Assembly (NCBI GenBank): GCA_036477795.1
Contig: JAZGDL010000347.1
Coordinates: 1 to 10,516 of the forward strand
Length of the DNA stretch: 10,516 nt
Source: JAZGDL01 sp036477795
GTDB lineage: Bacteria > Planctomycetota > Phycisphaerae > UBA1845
Direction: 5' to 3'
A program made the translations under genes and the position numbers. The stretch's first letter is position 1, and every line of letters begins with the position of its first letter. Below, one piece after another: positions 1 through 4,993 of this stretch. A model generated the notes under the pieces. That model did not search any database. It saw only the letters and a program-made list of their open reading frames with translations, and was not told where the DNA came from.

Positions 1-323
1 CGGTAGGCATCGAGCAGCTTGTTGCGCACTTCCATCAACAGATCAAAGGCGATGCCCGCCTTGTTGCTGGCGGCGAACACTTCCGCCACGTTCTCCGTCT
101 CGCCGGTGAGCAGCCTTTGTACGCCGGCGTCCGCTTCCGTCTGCAAACGATTGACCTCGTCCAGCCGATCGTACAGAAAGTCTGCAAATGTCGATCCCGC
201 TGCGGGAGCGGCGCCTTTGCCCGGTGCAGCGCCGCCGGCAGGCAACGCGCCCGGTACGGCCCCGCCGGTTCCCGAAGGACCCTGGACACCGCCCGTCGGA
301 TTTATCTGAATGGGATCAAACAT
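1..323 (-). CDS. fliE: Flagellar hook-basal body protein FliE, 3' end cut by window edge
   Basis: FliE joins the MS ring (FliF) to the proximal rod and is among the first substrates of the flagellar type III export apparatus. 107 residues are visible, starting MFDPIQINPTG. Residues 8-40 are rich in Gly, Ala and Pro. The helical part then begins (TFADFLYDRLDEVNRLQ), and the visible end FDLLMEVRNKLLDAY is the hallmark FliE C-terminal motif, so only about ten residues should be missing beyond the edge. The start ATG has AGAGGAG 12 bases upstream (336-342), a rather long spacing, with a closer weak AAAGAAG. It is last of the visible flgB-flgC-fliE set, the usual order, and fliF would be expected next. 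The Gly/Ala/Pro-rich N-terminus is longer than I expect for FliE; the rest is ordinary. Confidence 0.93.
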   Translation of the reverse strand, partial: MFDPIQINPTGGVQGPSGTGGAVPGALPAGGAAPGKGAAPAAGSTFADFLYDRLDEVNRLQTEADAGVQRLLTGETENVAEVFAASNKAGIAFDLLMEVRNKLLDAY

Positions 324-364
324 CTTCTTTGAAAACTCCTCTCAGCACGCTGTTTCCAGAGGCG

Positions 365-392
365 AAGCCCACGGATTCCAATCCGTGGGTTT
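365..392. repeat. Palindromic repeat copy 1 (flgC-fliE gap)
   Basis: Arms CCCACGGATT (368-377) and AATCCGTGGG (380-389) are perfectly complementary around a 2-base centre, flanked by AAG on the left and TTT on the right. It lies between the flgC stop and the fliE start and would form a 10-bp hairpin in the polycistronic mRNA. One of six copies of the family in the window. Confidence 0.9.
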
Positions 393-413
393 CCCCTCAC
401 TCGGCCACCTGCA

Positions 414-827
414 TCAAGCCAGCAGCCGCAGCGCCGCCGCCGCCATCGACTTGGATATTTCCATAACCGTTACGTTGGCTTCATAGGCGCGCACCGCCAT
501 CATCGCATTCACCATCTCGGTGCTGGGATCGACGTTAGGCATCAGCACGTATCCCTGATCCGGGCCCGACTGAACGGCGTCGGGATGCGACGGGTTATGC
601 TCTTTGCGAAACGGCGACGGATCACGTTCGATGGATCGGACATGAACACCCGGGGCTGACTTGCCCGCCGCCGGATTGCCCTCTGCGAAAATCGCCACCC
701 GCCGGCGATAAGCGGTACCATCCGCGCCGCGCGTGGTGTAACTGTTGGCGATGTTCCCGGCGATAACGTCAAGATTGGTCCGCTGGGCAACCAGCGCCGA
801 AGTGCTGATATCTATCGCTGCAAACAT
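414..827 (-). CDS. flgC: Flagellar proximal rod protein FlgC
   Basis: FlgC is a proximal rod subunit exported by the flagellar type III system and assembled with FlgB, FlgF and FliE. The protein has 137 residues, normal for the family. The N-terminal rod-protein motif is at about residues 11-30 (ALVAQRTNLDVIAGNIANSY), where the Asn-rich heptad helix begins. The typical FlgC C-terminal signature is at 92-118 (GYVLMPNVDP, then EMVNAMMAVRAYEANV), followed by the closing helix. The middle (about 35-90) is the variable short domain. The start is well fixed by GAGGAGGTGA at 834-843, seven bases from the ATG. The gene lies 121 bases after flgB and 90 before fliE; both gaps hold a copy of the palindromic repeat. 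Confidence 0.95.
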   Translation of the reverse strand: MFAAIDISTSALVAQRTNLDVIAGNIANSYTTRGADGTAYRRRVAIFAEGNPAAGKSAPGVHVRSIERDPSPFRKEHNPSHPDAVQSGPDQGYVLMPNVDPSTEMVNAMMAVRAYEANVTVMEISKSMAAAALRLLA

Positions 828-833
828 CGTCGC

Positions 834-843
834 TCACCTCCTC
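834..843 (-). promoter_or_regulatory. Ribosome binding site of flgC
   Basis: GAGGAGGTGA on the minus strand, seven bases before the flgC ATG at 827-825. It is a near-perfect Shine-Dalgarno sequence, the strongest in the window, and it fixes the flgC start. Confidence 0.85.
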
Positions 844-850
844 AACCGCA

Positions 851-877
851 AAGCCCGCGGATTACAATCCGTGGGTT
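851..877. repeat. Palindromic repeat copy 2 (flgB-flgC gap)
   Basis: Arms CCCGCGGATT (854-863) and AATCCGTGGG (866-875), with one mismatch, preceded by AAG and followed by TT. It starts seven bases beyond the flgC ribosome binding site in the flgB-flgC intergenic gap. Same orientation as the other copies. Confidence 0.85.
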
Positions 878-948
878 CCCCGCGCCGTACCTCGGGTGTC
901 ACGGGTCCCGGCGCGCCGGGATTCGCCCGTGATCACGCCCGCAAACAG

Positions 949-1431
949 CTACAGGGTGCCGCGAATAGCTTTTCGCATCCCGTCGTAGTATCCCTTCAGA
1001 ATCGTGCTAGCCGCCTGATACATCATGGCGTTGCCGGCCAAGTCGGACATCATCCGCTCGATCGACGCGTTCGTGCCGTCATGAAAAAGTACGTTGGCAA
1101 CCGGCTGCACCTCCGGCGTCACATGAAGCCGCCCATCAGGCCCGCTGCGAAACTGCCCGGAGCCGGCCACCACAAACGGCTTCTTGGCATCGCGGCCCTT
1201 CTCATCCAGAGCCCGGCGAAGCGCCTTTTGAAAGGCCCGGGCATCAAGCTGTTTGGACTTGTAGCCCGGAGTCTGCCAGTTGGCGATGTTCTCCGCCAGC
1301 ATGCGATGCCGTGCTTCGGCGAACGACAGTGTGTTCACCAAGGCCGGTGTCGCGCCCCGATTGGTCAGATTCTCAAGCAGCATTTGCTTGTCAGTAAGTC
1401 GGCGTTGCTCCATCCGAGCGCTGCCCGCCAA
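949..1431 (-). CDS. flgB: Flagellar proximal rod protein FlgB
   Basis: FlgB is a proximal rod subunit exported by the flagellar type III apparatus. The N-terminal rod motif is at about 31-63 (LVNTLSFAEARHRMLAENIAN, then TPGYKSKQLD), with the conserved NIAN-x-x-TPGYK core. The C-terminal helix (about 124-158: ERMMSDLAGNAMMYQAASTI and on) matches the family. Three starts are possible. The TTG at 1431 has GGAG eight bases upstream (1440-1443) and gives 160 residues. The ATG at 1413 gives 154 residues with only a weak site. The ATG at 1383 gives a protein beginning MLLENLTNRG, where I would expect homologues to begin, but has no clear site. I chose the TTG on ribosome-site grounds; the start is uncertain, the gene is not. 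First gene behind the sigma-54 promoter. Confidence 0.93.
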   Translation of the reverse strand: MAGSARMEQRRLTDKQMLLENLTNRGATPALVNTLSFAEARHRMLAENIANWQTPGYKSKQLDARAFQKALRRALDEKGRDAKKPFVVAGSGQFRSGPDGRLHVTPEVQPVANVLFHDGTNASIERMMSDLAGNAMMYQAASTILKGYYDGMRKAIRGTL

Positions 1432-1555
1432 TGGAACCGCTCCGATCCTTCACATCATCCTCAGCAGTTGGCGTACCATCACACTGAATCCGGTCGGTAG
1501 TGGCCTTTTCAATCCCTTCACGCTGTGTTGCCACGGTGCCCCGGCATGGCCAGTC

Positions 1556-1572
1556 GGCAAGACCTGCGCCAC
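1556..1572 (-). promoter_or_regulatory. Sigma-54 (-24/-12) promoter upstream of flgB
   Basis: The minus strand reads GTGGCGCAGGTCTTGCC from 1572 to 1556. It carries TGGC of the -24 element, C at the second conserved position after it, and TTGC of the -12 element, with exactly ten bases between the invariant GG (1570-1569) and GC (1558-1557). The consensus is TGGCACG-N4-TTGCW. Predicted transcription start is near 1545, giving a leader of about 115 bases before flgB. An NtrC-family activator with an intact GAFTGA loop is encoded directly upstream, making a sigma-54 promoter here very plausible. Confidence 0.75.
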
Positions 1573-1604
1573 CGGCCCCTGCGCCGCGCAACAACTGCGC
1601 GTCA

Positions 1605-3047
1605 TCAGGTGCGAGCCGTCTCAACGCTGCGACTGCCCGCAACCCCTACGCCGTCCTGTTCTCGCCACTGCTTCAGCTTCAACCCCAGCGTGCGCACGCC
1701 CATGCCCAGGGCCTGGGCCGACTTGACCCGGTGCCCGTTGAACCGCCTCAGCGTACGCTCGATCAGGCGACGTTCCATATCCTCCAGCATTCTCCCCGGC
1801 CGAAGCTTGCTCAACACGTCCGAGTCCTCTGCCAAGCCCACGGATTGCAATCCGTTGGTTTTCCACCCGCCCAGCCACTGCTCCACGTCCGCTCGAACAA
1901 TCGCATCAGCACTCACCGTGGCCACCGCACGCTGACACACGTTCTCAAGTTCCCGTACATTCCCCGGCCAGTCATACTCACACAGCGCTTGCATAGCGCC
2001 AGGTTCCACCTTCAACGGATTGGCCCGCCCCACCGACGACTTGTTGACCCGCTTCAGCAGCGTCATGAAGTGGTTCACGATCAGCGGAATGTCCTCGCGG
2101 CGCTCCCGCAGCGGCGGAAGATGCAGCGGCAGTACGTGCAACCGATAGTACAAATCCGCGCGGAAGCGCTTCTTGGCCACCCATTCCTCCAAGACCCGAT
2201 TCGTCGTAGCGATGACACGTACGTCCGCCTGCTGCGTCACGCTGCTGCCGATACGCTCGAACTCACCTTCCTGCAACACCCGCAGCAGCTTGGACTGAAG
2301 CGGCTGGGCCATTTCGGAAATCTCGTCGAGCAGAAGCGTGCCGCTGTCAGCCAGCTCGAAACGACCTTTACGCAAACGGTCAGCCCCGGTGAACGCCCCC
2401 CGCTCGTGACCGAACATCTCGCTCTCCAATAACTGTGGCGTCAACGCGGCGCAGTTCAGACAAAGCATCGGACGCTCACGCCGCGGCGACATCTCATGAA
2501 TCGCCGCCGCCACAAGCTCCTTGCCCGTCCCCGACTCACCGGAGATCAGCACTGTCGCGTCGCTCGCGGAATATTGTTCTATTTTCCGGCGCACCTGCTG
2601 CATCGCGCCGGAGTCACCGACCATCCGCCGGTCCTTGCGCAGATCCGCTAGCGACGTCCTCAGGGCCTCGTTCTCCGCCCGCAAACGCTGAGCCGTAAGC
2701 ACCCGCTCCACCTGAATCTCCAGGCTCTGGGCCTCGAACGGCTTCTGCACGAAGTCGAACGCGCCCAGCTTCATGGCCTCGACCGCGTCCGGTACAGTGC
2801 CATAGGCTGTCATCACGATCACCGGAACGTCACAGCGCGCCTGCCGCAGAGCCCGGATCAAAGCCATCCCGTCCATCTCCGGCATCTTCAGATCCGTTAG
2901 GACCAGATCGAAACGCGTCCGCCGGATCGCTTCCAGAGCCTCCCGGGCGCCTGCGAAACTGGTGACCCGATGATCCGCCCGCGCCAGCGTGGTCTCAACT
3001 GATGTCCGCATCAGGCCTGAATCATCAACGACACAAATGTGGGCCAT
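1605..3047 (-). CDS. NtrC-family sigma-54-dependent flagellar response regulator (FlgR/FlrC-like)
   Basis: A 480-residue activator that would remodel sigma-54 RNA polymerase when phosphorylated by the kinase encoded upstream. The receiver domain (1-120) has acidic D8/D9, phosphoacceptor D52 (LTDLKMPEMDG), T80 and K102. The AAA+ domain (about 143-375) has Walker A GESGTGKE (170-177), the sigma-54-contacting GAFTGA loop (217-222), Walker B LLLDEI (238-243) and sensor II GNVRELEN (362-369). A Fis-type helix-turn-helix is at about 428-462. The start MAHICVVDDS is fixed by GAGGAG eight bases upstream; the frame stays open to an ATG at 3131, but that extension is repeat-derived. An in-frame palindromic repeat encodes about residues 394-404, in the linker between AAA+ and DNA-binding domains. 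The likely target is the sigma-54 promoter just downstream, before flgB. I assign no specific symbol. Confidence 0.92.
   Translation of the reverse strand: MAHICVVDDSGLMRTSVETTLARADHRVTSFAGAREALEAIRRTRFDLVLTDLKMPEMDGMALIRALRQARCDVPVIVMTAYGTVPDAVEAMKLGAFDFVQKPFEAQSLEIQVERVLTAQRLRAENEALRTSLADLRKDRRMVGDSGAMQQVRRKIEQYSASDATVLISGESGTGKELVAAAIHEMSPRRERPMLCLNCAALTPQLLESEMFGHERGAFTGADRLRKGRFELADSGTLLLDEISEMAQPLQSKLLRVLQEGEFERIGSSVTQQADVRVIATTNRVLEEWVAKKRFRADLYYRLHVLPLHLPPLRERREDIPLIVNHFMTLLKRVNKSSVGRANPLKVEPGAMQALCEYDWPGNVRELENVCQRAVATVSADAIVRADVEQWLGGWKTNGLQSVGLAEDSDVLSKLRPGRMLEDMERRLIERTLRRFNGHRVKSAQALGMGVRTLGLKLKQWREQDGVGVAGSRSVETART
1834..1861. repeat. Palindromic repeat copy 3, in-frame inside the response regulator
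   Basis: Arms CCCACGGATT (1837-1846) and AATCCGTTGG (1849-1858) with one mismatch, flanked by AAG and TTT. On the minus strand it is read in-frame as roughly KTNGLQSVGL, in the linker between the AAA+ and Fis-type domains, where extra residues should be tolerated. Confidence 0.88.
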
Positions 3048-3055
3048 CAGGGTGA

Positions 3056-3061
3056 CTCCTC
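3056..3061 (-). promoter_or_regulatory. Ribosome binding site of the response regulator
   Basis: GAGGAG on the minus strand, eight bases before the ATG at 3047-3045. It decides the start in favour of MAHICVVDD over the longer open frame from 3131. It abuts the edge of the 90-base repeat copy at 3062. Confidence 0.8.
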
Positions 3062-3151
3062 GGAGTGAATGGCGAATGTCGAATAGCGAATAGCGAAAGG
3101 GTGTTGGTACTCGCCATTCGCTATTCTGCATTCGCTATTCGCCATTCGACC
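3062..3151. repeat. 90-base heptamer-built inverted repeat, copy A (kinase-regulator junction)
   Basis: The left arm is a run of 7-base units (GAATGGC, GAATGTC, GAATAGC, GAATAGC). The right arm is the complementary run (CGCCATT, CGCTATT, CTGCATT, CGCTATT, CGCCATT), ending CGACC. The two are separated by a short non-repetitive loop near 3100-3110, so the whole could fold into a long imperfect hairpin. It is collinear without indels with copy B at 3579-3668, with 6 differences in 90 by my alignment. It fills the gap between kinase and regulator and contains the kinase stop codon (TAG, 3137-3135). Confidence 0.9.
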
Positions 3152-4295
3152 GTTGACCTTCCGACCTTCGACCTTCCGATCCGGCCGGAAACAAAAGCGT
3201 AAAGACCGATCCTCCGCCCGGGCGCGCCGCCACGGTCACCCGGCCCCCGTGGGACTCCACGATGGCGTGCACGATGGCCAATCCCAGACCCGTCCCCGAG
3301 TCCTTGGTCGTAAAGAACGGATCAAAAATGCGATCGACCAAAGACTCCGGCACACCGGGTCCGTCATCAGCCACCGAAACACCAACGAATCGCTGTGGGA
3401 CAGGCTTTCCAGCCTGTCGTTTGACCGGCTGGAAAGCCGGTCCCACAGATGAAGCCGGTCCCACACGATGTGTTGTGATCCACACGTGCCCCGACCTGCC
3501 CGCCGCATCGATCGCATTGGACACCACATTCAGCAGAGCGCGGTGAACCTGAGTCGCCTCCACATGGGCCACCACTTTGGAGTGAATGGCGAATGTCGAA
3601 TGGCGAATAGCGAAAGCGTGTTCGCACTCGCCATTCGCCATTCTGCATTCGCCATTCGCCATTCGACCTTTGACCTTTGACCTTTGACCTTTGACCATCT
3701 CCACCGAACACCCCACCTTGGCCCATCGGGGCTTGAGCAGGTCGATCACTTCGGTCATCAGGGCGTCCAGTGCCACCGGCTGACGGTTCGGCTCTTGCGG
3801 ACTGGCGTACGCGAGTATGTCGCCGACGATGCCGTCCAGAGTGTGCGCCGCCGACGTAATCTGTTCAGCCAATCCGCGCAATGCCGGCTGAGTCTTGAGA
3901 TCGTCAACGAGCATGGTGGCGTAGAGAAGGATCCCACCCAGCGGGTTGCGTATTTCATGGGCCACCCCCGCCGCCATCTCACCCAAGGCCGCAAGGCGAT
4001 TGCGCCGCTCCAACTCCCGATCCTTCTCCTCAAGCTGTTGCTGAAGCCGCCGAATTTCGTGCGTCAACACGTCGTGTGAGTCCTTCAGTTTCTCGGTGAC
4101 CTGATTGTAGGCGTCGATTATCGCCCCCAGCTCCAACTCCCGCCCGCTGGGCTGCCGCGGACGCCCCTGTCGATTGCGGATTGGGGATTGCGGATTGACG
4201 ATTGACGATTGACGATTGACGATTGGGGATTGTGCGTTCCCCTTCGTGCCTTCGTGCCTTCGTGCCTTCGTGCCTTCTCTCATCCGCGTATTCAT
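3135..4295 (-). CDS. Soluble flagellar-cluster sensor histidine kinase with repeat-derived insertions (FlgS/NtrB-like)
   Basis: This 386-residue kinase should phosphorylate the adjacent NtrC-type regulator. There is no membrane segment and no PAS domain, so it is cytoplasmic. A coiled coil (about 52-100) leads into the HisKA H-box (AALGEMAAGVAHEIRNPLGG, phosphoacceptor H113). The ATPase domain has the N box (HRALLNVVSNAID; N256, N260), G1 DDGPG (310-314), F box IFDPFF (323-328) and G2 GTGLGL (334-339), all intact. Much of the rest is repeat-derived: residues about 7-41 (octamer and heptamer arrays), about 201-240 (90-base element plus TTTGACC units, before the N box), about 276-302 (54-base inverted repeat, before G1), and about 372-386 with the stop. 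The start overlaps the FlgN-like stop as ATGA, suggesting translational coupling. A TTG at codon 54, beyond the N-terminal arrays, is an unlikely alternative start. Whether the protein is active with these insertions cannot be told from sequence. Confidence 0.9.
   Translation of the reverse strand: MNTRMREGTKARRHEGTKGNAQSPIVNRQSSIVNPQSPIRNRQGRPRQPSGRELELGAIIDAYNQVTEKLKDSHDVLTHEIRRLQQQLEEKDRELERRNRLAALGEMAAGVAHEIRNPLGGILLYATMLVDDLKTQPALRGLAEQITSAAHTLDGIVGDILAYASPQEPNRQPVALDALMTEVIDLLKPRWAKVGCSVEMVKGQRSKVKGRMANGECRMANGECEHAFAIRHSTFAIHSKVVAHVEATQVHRALLNVVSNAIDAAGRSGHVWITTHRVGPASSVGPAFQPVKRQAGKPVPQRFVGVSVADDGPGVPESLVDRIFDPFFTTKDSGTGLGLAIVHAIVESHGGRVTVAARPGGGSVFTLLFPAGSEGRRSEGQRSNGE
3145..3173. 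repeat. Degenerate TTSGACC heptamer run at the kinase 3' end
   Basis: TTCGACC, GTTGACC, TTCCGACC (8 bases) and TTCGACC follow each other, continuing from copy A. They encode most of the kinase C-terminal tail (GSEGRRSEGQRSNGE). This is a degenerate counterpart of the cleaner TTTGACC array next to copy B. Confidence 0.75.
3394..3447. repeat. 54-base inverted repeat inside the kinase ATPase domain
   Basis: Two 25-base arms (3394-3418 and 3423-3447), beginning TGTGGGAC and ending GTCCCACA, are complementary apart from two positions around a GTTT centre. Each arm also folds alone (GACAGGCT/AGCCTGTC and GACCGGCT/AGCCGGTC). A partial third piece, GCCGGTCCCACA, follows at 3454-3465. It is read in-frame as about 27 extra residues between the strand ending VWITT and the G1 box. 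Confidence 0.88.
3579..3668. repeat. 90-base heptamer-built inverted repeat, copy B (inside kinase)
   Basis: Second copy of the element at 3062-3151, same length and orientation. Its six differences include the two T-to-C changes that remove the TAG triplets of copy A on the coding strand. All three minus-strand frames are open through it. In the kinase frame it encodes RMANGECRMANGEC and on to residue about 240. Confidence 0.9.
3662..3696. repeat. TTTGACC tandem heptamers (5 units)
   Basis: TTCGACC followed by four exact TTTGACC units, continuing directly from copy B. On the coding strand they read as VKGQRSKVKG of the kinase. A 7-base unit changes reading frame whenever unit number changes by other than a multiple of three. 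Confidence 0.88.
4172..4234. repeat. GATTGNN tandem heptamers (9 units) in kinase N-terminus
   Basis: Nine consecutive 7-base units: GATTGCG, GATTGGG, GATTGCG, four GATTGAC, GATTGGG, GATTGTG. The 63 bases equal 21 codons, so the array keeps frame, and it encodes about residues 21-41 of the kinase (SPIVNRQSSIVNPQSPIRNR). Confidence 0.92.
4241..4277. repeat. CCTTCGTG tandem octamers in kinase N-terminus
   Basis: Four full CCTTCGTG units and a partial fifth. On the coding strand they are read as REGTKARRHEGTK, residues about 6-18 of the kinase. An 8-base unit is not a multiple of three, so slippage would shift the frame. A related octamer array lies at 4925-4993. Confidence 0.92.
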
Positions 4296-4852
4296 AAGTT
4301 TTCATCCGTACGGTCCAACGTTCCAAGCCCACGGGTTGCAACCCGTGGGCGTCGGTCGCGACCGTAGGCGCTCAGCATCGCGCCCCGGGCGCCGACCCGC
4401 TGCATCTCCGCCGCTACCCGCCGCTTGCGCACCTCGAGCAGCTTCACATCGTCGGCATCGGTCGCGTTGATATCCTGCAATTGTTTCTGCACCTCCTGGA
4501 TTAACCCGGCGGCTCGACGTCTTCGGTCCGCGGACATGTTCACGCGAACACGCTCCCACACCTCGCGCAGGGGCCCGAGCTGTTTGGCCAACGTGGACAG
4601 CTCGCTGGTGACACGGTCGCGCTCTGCCAAAAGAGCGAGAAGCTGCGACGGGTCTTCGGCGGTGATCAGACTCCGCTGGCGCTCCACCAGCCTCTTGAGC
4701 CGACCGTAGAGCTCCAGTTGACATTCCAGCGATGCCACAAAGCTCTCCGCGTCGGGAGTCCCGGCGGTTTCGAGGGGCCGCGCGGGCTGAAGCCCGCGGC
4801 TCTTCAGCTTTGGCTGCTCCGATCCATTACGGTCGCGGTTCTGTTTCGTCAT
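4292..4852 (-). CDS. FlgN-like flagellar export chaperone with repeat-derived ends
   Basis: FlgN-family proteins are small helical cytoplasmic chaperones that deliver hook-filament junction proteins to the export gate. The 186-residue product is mainly alpha-helical. Its core at about 36-164 has the family pattern: a first helix (SLECQLELYGRLKRLVERQR), then LLALLAERDRVTSEL, then a long helix (AAGLIQEVQKQLQDINATDA) and a final helix with VRKRRVAAEM. Residues 2-14 derive from a dispersed repeat (4816-4846), about 18-27 from a GC-rich hairpin (4781-4798), and about 167-176 from the palindromic repeat at 4325-4350, so the original start and end are obscured. The ATG at 4852 has only a weak AAGAAG upstream, and the frame is open far upstream, but that part is a shadow of the TPR gene. 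The stop overlaps the kinase start (ATGA). FlgN is the best family guess, supported by context; similarity is low. Confidence 0.75.
   Translation of the reverse strand: MTKQNRDRNGSEQPKLKSRGLQPARPLETAGTPDAESFVASLECQLELYGRLKRLVERQRSLITAEDPSQLLALLAERDRVTSELSTLAKQLGPLREVWERVRVNMSADRRRRAAGLIQEVQKQLQDINATDADDVKLLEVRKRRVAAEMQRVGARGAMLSAYGRDRRPRVATRGLGTLDRTDENL
4325..4350. repeat. Palindromic repeat copy 4, in the 3' end of the FlgN-like gene
   Basis: GCCCACGGGTT (4327-4337) and AACCCGTGGGC (4340-4350) around a GC centre form a perfect 24-base palindrome. It has GGGTT where other copies have GGATT, with a compensating change in the other arm. It is read in-frame as RPRVATRGL near the C-terminus of the FlgN-like protein. 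Confidence 0.9.
4781..4798. repeat. GC-rich hairpin CGCGGGCT/AGCCCGCG
   Basis: Perfect 8-base arms around a GA centre, inside the FlgN-like gene, encoding SRGLQPARP. It is a different motif from the CCCACGG palindrome but of similar design. Confidence 0.8.
4816..4846. repeat. TTACGGTCGCGG dispersed repeat, copy 1
   Basis: GCTCCGATCCATTACGGTCG and onward to CTGTTTC. It aligns without gaps with 4894-4926 and 7806-7828 over the core TTACGGTCGCGG. It encodes residues 3-12 (KQNRDRNGSE) of the predicted FlgN-like protein, so the predicted N-terminus is of repeat origin. Confidence 0.8.
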
Positions 4853-4874
4853 GATCTGCAATCGCTTCTTGTAG

Positions 4875-4891
4875 GGTCCGCCCTGCGGACC
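4875..4891. repeat. GGTCCGC/GCGGACC hairpin
   Basis: Perfect 7-base arms around CCT, in the TPR/FlgN-like gap, three bases before the second TTACGGTCGCGG repeat. No T-run follows on either strand, so it does not look like an intrinsic terminator. Confidence 0.75.
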
Positions 4892-4893
4892 AC

Positions 4894-4926
4894 TGCTCCG
4901 CTCCCTTACGGTCGCGGCTCTGTTCC
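4894..4926. repeat. TTACGGTCGCGG dispersed repeat, copy 2
   Basis: GCTCCGCTCCCTTACGGTCG and onward to CTGTTCC. It lies 78 bases from copy 1 in the same orientation and runs into the octamer array. Confidence 0.85.
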
Positions 4927-4993
4927 TCCGTCCCTTCGTCCCTTCGTCCCTTCCTCTCCCTCCGTGCCTCCGTGCCTTCGTGCCTTCGTGCCT
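4925..4993. repeat. CCTYCGTS tandem octamer array
   Basis: Units in order: CCTCCGTC, two CCTTCGTC, an irregular 10-base spacer, two CCTCCGTG, two CCTTCGTG, and a partial unit. The last units equal the array in the kinase N-terminus. It begins at the very end of the TPR gene. Confidence 0.9.

Noticed and set aside
1586..1600. GCGCA/TGCGC hairpin after the response regulator as a terminator
   Set aside because: Only a 5-bp stem with no T-run after it on the minus strand, and it overlaps the sigma-54 promoter neighbourhood.
1500..2432. Plus-strand open frame of 310 codons opposite the response regulator
   Set aside because: Antisense shadow of the AAA+ domain coding sequence; the composition is rich in Arg, His, Pro and Gln and no family is recognisable.
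3048..3131. N-terminal extension of the response regulator from an ATG at 3131
   Set aside because: The 28 extra residues are entirely repeat-encoded, and a good ribosome site stands before the ATG at 3047, where receiver domains normally begin.
3062..4277. Tandem arrays as a possible CRISPR
   Set aside because: Units are 7-8 bases and contiguous, without unique spacers of 25-40 bases, and no cas genes are present.
3135..4295. Kinase as a pseudogene because of its insertions
   Set aside because: The frame is uninterrupted and every catalytic box is present, so disruption is not supported by the sequence; activity remains unproven.
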